DNA of 64,000 nt, from the NCBI GenBank assembly GCA_000381625.1, contig KB906767.1, forward strand, positions 190,729 to 254,728. The letters run 5' to 3'. The stretch is from Bryobacterales bacterium KBS 96. GTDB taxonomy: Bacteria; Acidobacteriota; Terriglobia; Bryobacterales; Bryobacteraceae. Below, piece after piece: positions 43,188 to 50,963 of the stretch. The notes beneath the pieces are model-generated. The model was not told where the DNA came from and did not search any database. It worked only from the letters and a program-made list of their open reading frames with translations. Position 1 is the first letter of the stretch. Each line of letters begins with the position of its first letter. Made by a program: the position numbers and the translations under genes.

Positions 43188-45092
43188 CTACTGCCCGGCT
43201 TGCACTCGCGTCCCAACACTGGTCATGTCAATCGGGTGAAATCCCAATTTCAGCGCGGGCGATTCCGGCCGTAACGAGAAATCGAAATTGCTCGCATTCA
43301 CAAATAGAGGATCTGCGATGATCGAGCCCGCATCTCTGCCCGCCGCTTTCCATTGCCCGAACGATTGCCCCGCGAACCGGATATTCGTTCCGCGCGTGTC
43401 GAAATAAACGTTGTCCTTCATCACATATTGATTGCCGCTCCAGTTACTGCCAAGCAATCGACCCTGCTCGAAATACACAATGTTCTTTTCAAAAATGAAC
43501 GAGAGGTGCGGTTCCGCGCGCGTGCGCATCAACTGGTTCTCGCGATTGAACGCCCAAATGTTGTTGCGAATCGTATTATCTTTCCCATAATGCTGATGGA
43601 ACCCGGCGCTCTTGCAGTTGTAGACGATGTTGTTTTCAATGAGCATCCCCGAGGAGCCTTCATCCGGATAAATGCCCCATCCGCCGTAGGTAAAGGAAGA
43701 GATGTTGTGGATCAGGTTATTCCGGATTCGCGTTCCCGGCTGAACTCCGAGAGTGTAGATGCCGCCCATATCGCTCAGCATGTTCTTTCCAACGTCGTGG
43801 ACGTGGTTGTACTCGATCACGTTGCCTTTGGACTGGTTCGGTCCGTAGCCCCAGGTCCATCCCACGGAGATCGCGGTATAAAACAGGTCGTGAATGTGGT
43901 TGTGGACGATTTGATTGCGCCCGCTTTGCAGCACCCAAACGCCGACCGCGGGCGCATACACTAATCCGAGATCGTGAATGTGGTTATCAGCCACGACGTT
44001 TTCGTAATTCTGCTCATCCTCGTTCGGAAACTGCTGTGGTTCCCCGAGTTTGATGCCTCCGCCGCCGAGGTCGAACAATTCAGAAGCCAACACGTGGGTC
44101 CGCTTGGATCCTCGGCCGAAAAAGATCGCATAGCCGCCCGAGTGCGCCACGGTGCATTTCTCGATTCTGGTGTCTAGGGCGCCGATTCCTTCGATCGCGG
44201 CCGGCGCCGGCATCGCCGCTTGGGTGTCGGCATAGCCATTCGAATCCATGCTCCAATCGGCGTGCTCGAACTGTAATCCCCGAAAAGTCACATTTCGGAC
44301 GAACTGGCGCTGCTCGGGCTTACCCTCCAAGCGAACCAGATTGACTAGTGCCGGTGCGATCACTTGTTCCGATTGCATATCCTCACCCGGCATGGGCCAA
44401 TACGAGACTACATGCGTGTTCCGGTTCAGATACCACTCGCCCGCCGAATCGAGAGCGTCGGACGCATTTTCGATGTAATAGCGAGCGTCGACTTCTTTGT
44501 TAGAGGGGCGCGGGTCTAGCGTCAACGTCGCCAAATGAGCGGAGCCATCGACATTGACGATAGTCATGCGAAAGTCGGCCCACGCGAGCAGTCCCACGAT
44601 CTCGGCGCCGCTATTCGCCCACTGTGGCTTAATGTCGTCACCTCGGTAATGAAGGCGGAGGGGTTTATCGATTGGGCTGGCGCCGTCAATGCGATAGAAG
44701 CCGTAATTCGGGGTGCGCGCGCGCTGCGCGCGGCGGCCGCTCACAAATAGTTGATGGAAATAGAAAGCTCCGGCATCGGCCGTCCAGATCGGGCCGGCGG
44801 CGCCCTTCTTCCAGCCGGAAATCACCCGTCCTCCGCTAATCGCGGGCCGGGCGCCGGGCGCGGCTTCCCAAATGGTGTTGGAATCCTCGGGCGTCAGCAC
44901 GAGTGTTTCTTCTAGAAAATAAACGCCATCGCGGATCTGAATTTTGACGATTCCGCTCGTGCCCTTATGCCGCTCCGACCGAGCGGCATCGCGCGCCGCA
45001 GAAAGAGTTCTGATAGGGCCGTCGGGCGAAACAACGATCGTCTGTGCGGCCAGGCTTGATGCGCACAGCAATAATAGCGTTGGCGCTTTCAT
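43188..45092 (-). CDS. Exported right-handed beta-helix protein, GH141-like
   Basis: 634 residues with a short Sec signal (APTLLLLCASSLAAQ). The start ARDAARSERHKGTSGIVKIQIRDGVYFLEETL and the ISGGRVISGW segment resemble beta-helix glycosidases of the GH141 type. Residues about 330-560 contain the coil repeats (IEYNHVHDVG, NNLIHNISS, ENNIVYNCKSAG). A catalytic residue cannot be assigned by eye. ATG 45092 has GAGGA six bases upstream; 48 further open codons are rejected. Divergent from the TonB-esterase-GH42 operon, so probably part of the same glycan-degradation locus. Confidence 0.8.
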   Translation of the reverse strand: MKAPTLLLLCASSLAAQTIVVSPDGPIRTLSAARDAARSERHKGTSGIVKIQIRDGVYFLEETLVLTPEDSNTIWEAAPGARPAISGGRVISGWKKGAAGPIWTADAGAFYFHQLFVSGRRAQRARTPNYGFYRIDGASPIDKPLRLHYRGDDIKPQWANSGAEIVGLLAWADFRMTIVNVDGSAHLATLTLDPRPSNKEVDARYYIENASDALDSAGEWYLNRNTHVVSYWPMPGEDMQSEQVIAPALVNLVRLEGKPEQRQFVRNVTFRGLQFEHADWSMDSNGYADTQAAMPAPAAIEGIGALDTRIEKCTVAHSGGYAIFFGRGSKRTHVLASELFDLGGGGIKLGEPQQFPNEDEQNYENVVADNHIHDLGLVYAPAVGVWVLQSGRNQIVHNHIHDLFYTAISVGWTWGYGPNQSKGNVIEYNHVHDVGKNMLSDMGGIYTLGVQPGTRIRNNLIHNISSFTYGGWGIYPDEGSSGMLIENNIVYNCKSAGFHQHYGKDNTIRNNIWAFNRENQLMRTRAEPHLSFIFEKNIVYFEQGRLLGSNWSGNQYVMKDNVYFDTRGTNIRFAGQSFGQWKAAGRDAGSIIADPLFVNASNFDFSLRPESPALKLGFHPIDMTSVGTRVQAGQ

Positions 45093-45129
45093 ATACGTTC
45101 CTCGCTCTGCATCGTAACAGCCTCGCAGC

Positions 45130-45149
45130 GCCCTCCTTGGCCGGAGGGC
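45130..45149. repeat. GC-rich hairpin in the 5' leader of the beta-helix gene
   Basis: GCCCTCC (45130-45136) and GGAGGGC (45143-45149) form a perfect 7-bp stem with a 6-base loop, 38 bases upstream of the ATG at 45092. No T-run follows on the minus strand, so it is not a simple terminator; it could affect leader stability. Confidence 0.45.
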
Positions 45150-45214
45150 TTCGGGCGTGTTTTCAAGCGTTTCGCGGGCTTTTTCATCATGAAATTCGTC
45201 GTCTGCCGTAGGGT

Positions 45215-45228
45215 CGAGGCATGCCTCG
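45215..45228. promoter_or_regulatory. Perfect 14-bp palindrome in divergent promoter region
   Basis: CGAGGCATGCCTCG is fully self-complementary and lies midway between the two divergent starts (45092 and 45382). It is a candidate operator for a dimeric regulator controlling both sides. Confidence 0.45.
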
Positions 45229-45303
45229 CACGCCAAATAATGAAATTGAGCCTACACTTCACCGTCGCCCCCACTTTTAGAACGCTCTCCGATGAAAAAC
45301 AAG

Positions 45304-45332
45304 TTGACCGGAGCTTAAAAAGTATATACAGT
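45304..45332 (+). promoter_or_regulatory. Predicted promoter of the TonB receptor 2 operon
   Basis: TTGACC (45304-45309) followed after 17 bases by TACAGT (45327-45332), or after 15 by TATACA (45325-45330). Transcription would start about 40 bases before the ATG at 45382. Confidence 0.5.
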
Positions 45333-45381
45333 GATGAAACTAATTGTCCTTCGAGGACAACCGATCTTGAGGTAAGCCGCC

Positions 45382-48300
45382 ATGAATCTTAACTTGACGC
45401 CAGCAATCGCCGCCTTGGCGAATTGTTCTATCGATATCGGGCACTCGCGGCCTGAATGCCCCGGTGAACCAAAGGAGCCATTGGGGAACAGATTCGGGCG
45501 CCGGGCGCTCGACAATCCCAAGTTTTGCGCGCGCCGCGGATACGAACGGGTGAACCTGAGTCGTTTCCTGTGCACGTTGGCTCTCTTACTGATTGGGGGG
45601 ATGTTGTTCCCGCTGCTCTCATCGTTGCAAGCACAGTCCACGCAAAGCAGCATTCTGGGGACGGTCACCGACGTTGCCGGAGCGGTGGTTCCTCAAGCGA
45701 AGGTGACCCTCACTAATCAGGGCACCAACGACGTGCGGATACAAACCACGGATGCCGCGGGCGACTACCGGTTTTCCGGAATTCTCGCGGGCGTATATAG
45801 CGTTTCCGTCGAAGCAGCGGGTTTCAAAACCCATCTTGCGAAGGACATCACCGTCGATCTGAGTCAGATCCGGCGCGTTGATGCCGCGCTGCAAGTCGGC
45901 GATGTAGCAACGACGGTTACGGTTGGGGGCGGCAGCGCCGCTCACATCGAAACGGAATCGGCTTCTCTCTCGGTGGTGACCACTGCGCGCGATTTCGCCG
46001 AGTTGCCGATGAGCGTATACGGCCGCGCCTGGATCAACATCGCCAAAGTTTCCGCCGGCGTGCAGTCGAATAGCGGCGTGGAAGTGAACGGCGCCCGGGA
46101 CAACGCGAACAATTTCACCTCAGATGGCCTTTCCGCGAACGATATCGTCAGTAGCCGCCAGACTCCGAACGGTTTTTCCGGCGATATTGAGACTTTTCAG
46201 GAGATGAAAGTCACCACCGCCAACAACTCCGCCGAATATGGGCAAGTTGCGCAATTCGCGGCCATCAGCAAGTCCGGCGAAAATACTCCGCACGGAAGCG
46301 TTTTTTGGGCCAACTACAACTCGTACACCGGAGCCAGAGCATGGCAGGACCCTACAAGCCCTTCCTTCGAGAACTTTAACCAATTCAGCGCGACCAACGG
46401 AGGTCCGGTCTACATTCCGCACCTGTATAACGGAAAAGACAAAACGTTCTACTTCTTCAGCTACGGCGGCGGGCGCTACCGCACAGGCGCCCGGAACGAA
46501 ATCTCCGTTCCGACCGAGGCATTCCGGCAGGGAGACTTCTCCTCTCTGATTGGCGCTATTACGATTCGCGATCCCATTACCGGCGAGGCGTTCTCCGGCA
46601 ATAAAATTCCGGCAAACCGCATCAGCCCGGTCTCGGCGGCCCTGCAGGATCTGATTTACCCAACTCCCAACTTGCCGGGGCAGGGAGATCTGGGATTGGT
46701 GAATAATTACTACACCGATCCCGGCGCCCAGTTCAACGCCGACAATACCTCGGTGCGCATCGATCATAAACTCAGCGACAAGAACTACTTGTTCGCTCGC
46801 GTGGGTCTCACGATTCACAACCAGGATGCCAATCCGGGCCCGCTGCTGCATGGCTATGGCGGCACCGGAGATAACGATCCCGGCGCCAGCGTCATCATTT
46901 CGGATACCTACACGATCAGCCCCACGCTCGTTAACGAAATGAAGCTCGGGTATTCCAGCCAGAGTTTCGATTACTGGGGTGTTAACAACGTGCCGAACGT
47001 CGTCGGCTTAATTGGACTGCAGGGGATTTCCAATCCGAATAACGATCCTGCGAGTTCGTCCATGCCCGCCATCGATATCGCGGGTGCGAACGGATTCCAG
47101 GGAACCAGTTCCACCGGATACAGTTCCCAGACTCAAAACACGTATCAGATCACGGATAACCTGTCCTGGTTCCAAGGCCGCCATAACCTGAAAGCCGGCC
47201 TCGACATCCGGCGCTACCAGGTGAACGATCAGAACAAGCCGCAGAATCTCTCGGGTGCTCTGTCCTTCGACGATCAATTGAGCGGTTTCGCTTACGCCAA
47301 CTTTCTACTGGGAACTCCTTCGTCCGTGAGTCTGGCGATCGCGCGACCCAATGCTTACATTCGGGGCACACAAATGGGCTTCTATGTCCAGGACGAATTC
47401 AAAGTGAGCCCGCGTATCACGCTCACCTATGGCCTCCGCTATGAGTATCAGACGCCCTGGACGGAGAAGTTTAACCGGATGAGTTCCTTCGACATCAACT
47501 CGGGAAAAGTCATCACCGCGGGCAAGACGATTCCTAACGACTTGGTCCCGTCCGTGGCGGCTGCCCTGCCGCTCGAGACGGCGGCTCAGGCGGGCTTGCC
47601 CATAAATAGCCTGATGTATTCGGACAAGAACAACTGGAGTCCACGCATCGGCCTGGCGTTCCGGCCATTCGGCAATGACAAAACGGTGGCGCGGCTCGGC
47701 TATGGCGTGTTCACCTCGATGTGGCCAGGATTGCTGGGTCTAGGCGCCACGGGCGGCCCGTGGCAGTCGACACAAAACTGGTACATCGTCAACAATGAGC
47801 CGAGCATCACGCTTCCTAATCCGTTTGGGTCGGCGGTTCAGGGATTCGACGGCGTTCAGAGCATCAACGCCATCGATCCGCATTTCCCCCACGAGCGCAG
47901 CCAGCAATGGAATGCCTCGATTGGCCGGCAGATCTGGCAGACCGCGATTGACGTGGCGTATGTCGGCACTAAGGGCAAAAATCTTCCCTTCTATCAGAAC
48001 CTAAACCTGCTGACGCCCAGCACTATCCCGTTCAGTACAGATCGGCTTGCTTACCCGCTGTTCAACGATCTCGGCTACAACCAAACCGGAGGTTCGTCCA
48101 TCTATCACGGTCTGAACATCAAGGCGGATCGGAGAGTGGCACACGGCCTAACTCTGAACGCCAATTACACCTGGTCGAAGGCGCTCACGGATATTGGCCT
48201 GAACGGTTATCTGAACACTTCGCAACAGAACCAGTATGATCGCTCACTGGAGCGCGGAGACGACCCGGCCATTCGCCGCCACGTCGCAATCTTCAGTTAT

Positions 48301-48837
48301 ATCTATGAGCTTCCTATCGGCAGAGGGAGACCGTTCCTCGGCAATGCTTCCGGACTGTTCGATAAGATTGTTTCCGGATGGCAGGTCGCCGGAACCACCG
48401 TGATGACGAGCGGGGCGCGCCTGTCGCCGTTGTTTTCCGGAGTCGACCCAACGAATACCAATCAATTCAGCGGAAGGCCGGATCGCGTAGGCAGCGGCTA
48501 CGTATCGGGCTCGATGACGAACCAGATTGAGAATCATCAGCCGATCTTCGACAAATCGGCCTTTGTCGTTCCCGAATCCGGCCGTGGTTACTATGGCGAT
48601 TCGGGGCGCATGATCCTTTCCGGTCCGGCTTCCATAACCTGGAACATCATCGCCGCGAAAAATGTGTATCTCTTTTCGGAACGCGCCCGCGCGCAACTTC
48701 GCTGCGAGTTGTATAACGCTTTCAATCACCCCAATTTCGGGAACCCCAGCACCGACATTACGAGTTCGGGTTTCGGGCTCGTCACCGGCGCCGGGTCGGG
48801 GCGGCGAGTGCAGGTAAGCGCGCGCTTTGATTTCTAA
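45382..48837 (+). CDS. TonB-dependent receptor, Oar-like (glycan locus)
   Basis: 1151 residues from ATG 45382, which has a GAGG site nine bases upstream. Unusually, the hydrophobic signal (SRFLCTLALLLIGGMLF) begins only near residue 60, after a polar extension; a GTG at 45550 would remove the extension and give about 1095 residues. Then follow a carboxypeptidase-regulatory-like domain (SILGTVTDVAGAVVPQAKVT), a plug, and a barrel ending VQVSARFDF. Probably the outer-membrane importer for fragments released by the enzymes in the two following genes (38 and 3 bases apart). Confidence 0.88.
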   Translation: MNLNLTPAIAALANCSIDIGHSRPECPGEPKEPLGNRFGRRALDNPKFCARRGYERVNLSRFLCTLALLLIGGMLFPLLSSLQAQSTQSSILGTVTDVAGAVVPQAKVTLTNQGTNDVRIQTTDAAGDYRFSGILAGVYSVSVEAAGFKTHLAKDITVDLSQIRRVDAALQVGDVATTVTVGGGSAAHIETESASLSVVTTARDFAELPMSVYGRAWINIAKVSAGVQSNSGVEVNGARDNANNFTSDGLSANDIVSSRQTPNGFSGDIETFQEMKVTTANNSAEYGQVAQFAAISKSGENTPHGSVFWANYNSYTGARAWQDPTSPSFENFNQFSATNGGPVYIPHLYNGKDKTFYFFSYGGGRYRTGARNEISVPTEAFRQGDFSSLIGAITIRDPITGEAFSGNKIPANRISPVSAALQDLIYPTPNLPGQGDLGLVNNYYTDPGAQFNADNTSVRIDHKLSDKNYLFARVGLTIHNQDANPGPLLHGYGGTGDNDPGASVIISDTYTISPTLVNEMKLGYSSQSFDYWGVNNVPNVVGLIGLQGISNPNNDPASSSMPAIDIAGANGFQGTSSTGYSSQTQNTYQITDNLSWFQGRHNLKAGLDIRRYQVNDQNKPQNLSGALSFDDQLSGFAYANFLLGTPSSVSLAIARPNAYIRGTQMGFYVQDEFKVSPRITLTYGLRYEYQTPWTEKFNRMSSFDINSGKVITAGKTIPNDLVPSVAAALPLETAAQAGLPINSLMYSDKNNWSPRIGLAFRPFGNDKTVARLGYGVFTSMWPGLLGLGATGGPWQSTQNWYIVNNEPSITLPNPFGSAVQGFDGVQSINAIDPHFPHERSQQWNASIGRQIWQTAIDVAYVGTKGKNLPFYQNLNLLTPSTIPFSTDRLAYPLFNDLGYNQTGGSSIYHGLNIKADRRVAHGLTLNANYTWSKALTDIGLNGYLNTSQQNQYDRSLERGDDPAIRRHVAIFSYIYELPIGRGRPFLGNASGLFDKIVSGWQVAGTTVMTSGARLSPLFSGVDPTNTNQFSGRPDRVGSGYVSGSMTNQIENHQPIFDKSAFVVPESGRGYYGDSGRMILSGPASITWNIIAAKNVYLFSERARAQLRCELYNAFNHPNFGNPSTDITSSGFGLVTGAGSGRRVQVSARFDF

Positions 48838-48875
48838 CGATCCGCGCCGCTAAATTCAGAGTTGAGAAATAAATC

Positions 48876-50960
48876 ATGTTTGAAGGGCAGAATTCGATAG
48901 TACGCAGAGGATTTCTGAAGCGAGCCGGCGCGTTCGCCGCCGCGAACCCCTTGAAACTCCTCTTACCTCTCGCTCCCTCTTGCGCTCTACTTTCTGCCCA
49001 GCCGCCAGCGGCGCCACAGGCGTCGAACACAGAAGAACAGCGCTACCGGATGTTCCAGGACTATCTGGTCCGGCGCGCTGCCGAAGTGACCGAAAATAAT
49101 CTGTCCGGGATTCGGGACCTCGGCGATTGGAAACGAAAGAGACCCGAACTCCGATCGCAACTGCTTGACATGGTCGGGCTAAATCCGCTGCCCACAAAAG
49201 CGCCTTTGCATCCGCGCATTACCGGAACGTTCGAACGGGACACTTATCGCGTTGAGAAGATCGTTTTCGAAAGCCAGCCTCGTTTCTATGTCACCGGCAA
49301 TCTCTATCTGCCGAAGGAAGTGAACGGGCGGTTGCCGACTGTGCTTTATCTCTGCGGACATGCGCCCAGTCCGGCAGGCGCCAAGATACAGTATCAACAC
49401 CATGGCATCTGGCTCGCGCGGCATGGCTATGTTGCGTTCCTGATCGATACGATCGAGTTCGGCGAGATCTCCGGAATTCACCACGGCACGCACGATCTCG
49501 AGAAATGGTATTGGCTGTCGCTTGGGTACACGCCCGCGGGACCGGAGATCTGGAACGCCATGCGCGCGCTGGATTATCTAGAAACACGATCCGAAGTCGA
49601 TCCGAAACGGATGGCGGTGACTGGAATCTCCGGCGGCGGCGCCATGACGTGGTATACCGCCGCACTCGACGATCGCGTCCAGGCCGCCGCGCCGGTTTGC
49701 TCAACGTGGTCGGTCCAGTCTCACACGGCCCTGGATGCCGTACAGGAAAACTGCGATTGCATCTACTTCATCAATACGTTCCTCGCAGACCTCCCGTTAG
49801 TGGGAGCGTTGATTGCTCCCCGGCCGCTCAAAATCATCAGCGCCAGCCGCGACGTTTCGTTCCCGGCCGCCGGGTATCACGATGTGTATCGGAGAAGCCG
49901 CGCTATTTACGATCTATACGGCGCCGGCGCTCGCGTGCAGGAATACGATTATCCGTCGCCTCATATGGACATCCTGCAATTCCGAAAGGAAGCCGATGAA
50001 TGGCTCGGCCGCTGGTTGAATGGCGATAGGGCGCCTTTCGACGAAGGCAAGATCGAAAGGGAGGATGCGTCTCATCTCAAGGTTCTCGACCATCGCCCTG
50101 GCGATGCCATCAACGAAGGTATCGACAAGCTGTTTATCCCGACGCACTCAATGCAGGATTGGAAAACACTTGCTGCCTGGACGCAACGGCGAACGGAATT
50201 GCTGGGCGAATTGAAAGAAAAAGTTTTCCGTGCTTTTCCGAAATCGAATCCTCCGTTCAATGGCTGGAAAAAAGCGGAAGACGGATGGGTGACGCGATAT
50301 GCCGATGCTTTTCATGTCGAGTTCACAACCGAACAGGGCGTTCGAGTCAACGGCCAACTCTTTATTCCTCGCGATAACAAGAAATCCCATCCCGCGCTGA
50401 TCTACGTCAAACGCGCGGAAGATATCGTCTATCCGATCGACTATGACGTGCTATTGTCCGCGTTTGAAAGCCACGTTGTGCTGGTGCTCCGTCCACGCGC
50501 CGTGGATTATCCAGCGGACCGGTTCAGGATGGCCACCATCAAAAGGACCGCGGCCCTCATTGGCGCGACCCTCGAATCAATGCAGATTTGGGATATTCTT
50601 AGATCCGTCGATTATCTGAGCGAGAGCGAGGGCCTCAAGTTAAGCGGAATCTCGATATATGGTCGAAAGGAAATGGGAGCCTTGGGGCTTTATGCCGCTG
50701 CTTTGGACGATCGGATCAGCCGGGTAATTCTGGACGATCCGCCCGCCACGCATTGGCAGGGCCCCGCGCTCTTGAACGTCCTTCGCATCACCGATTTGCC
50801 CGAGGCGGCCGCGCTGGTTGCTTCTCGGGAAATCGTGTCGCTCACCCAATTGCCGCAATCGTACGCCTACACTTCTTCCGTTTACGCTCTTTTCGGAAAA
50901 GAAAACCAGATCCACGCTGTGGATTCGCTAGGCGATGCCTTGCGGGTCTGGGAGTCCTGA
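48876..50960 (+). CDS. Exported tandem alpha/beta-hydrolase (acetyl-xylan-esterase-like), second domain lacking nucleophile
   Basis: 694 residues. Tat signal VRRGFLKRAGAFAAA. Domain 1 (about 110-385) has a full triad: S252 in GISGGGAM, D326 in ISASRDVSF and H363 in SPHMD, as in dienelactone-hydrolase/acetyl-xylan-esterase-like enzymes. Domain 2 (about 430-694) repeats the fold (GVRVNGQLFIPRDNKK, GISIYGRKEMGALGLYAAALDD), but the nucleophile elbow reads GRKEMG, with no Ser, so it is probably inactive and may bind substrate. Likely deacylates a polysaccharide in the periplasm. Cotranscribed with the receptor and the GH42-like gene. Confidence 0.8.
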   Translation: MFEGQNSIVRRGFLKRAGAFAAANPLKLLLPLAPSCALLSAQPPAAPQASNTEEQRYRMFQDYLVRRAAEVTENNLSGIRDLGDWKRKRPELRSQLLDMVGLNPLPTKAPLHPRITGTFERDTYRVEKIVFESQPRFYVTGNLYLPKEVNGRLPTVLYLCGHAPSPAGAKIQYQHHGIWLARHGYVAFLIDTIEFGEISGIHHGTHDLEKWYWLSLGYTPAGPEIWNAMRALDYLETRSEVDPKRMAVTGISGGGAMTWYTAALDDRVQAAAPVCSTWSVQSHTALDAVQENCDCIYFINTFLADLPLVGALIAPRPLKIISASRDVSFPAAGYHDVYRRSRAIYDLYGAGARVQEYDYPSPHMDILQFRKEADEWLGRWLNGDRAPFDEGKIEREDASHLKVLDHRPGDAINEGIDKLFIPTHSMQDWKTLAAWTQRRTELLGELKEKVFRAFPKSNPPFNGWKKAEDGWVTRYADAFHVEFTTEQGVRVNGQLFIPRDNKKSHPALIYVKRAEDIVYPIDYDVLLSAFESHVVLVLRPRAVDYPADRFRMATIKRTAALIGATLESMQIWDILRSVDYLSESEGLKLSGISIYGRKEMGALGLYAAALDDRISRVILDDPPATHWQGPALLNVLRITDLPEAAALVASREIVSLTQLPQSYAYTSSVYALFGKENQIHAVDSLGDALRVWES

Positions 50961-50963
50961 CGC

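Noticed and set aside
45093-45236. Extension of the beta-helix protein
   Set aside because: No signal peptide would result; ATG 45092 has GAGGA and starts the signal.
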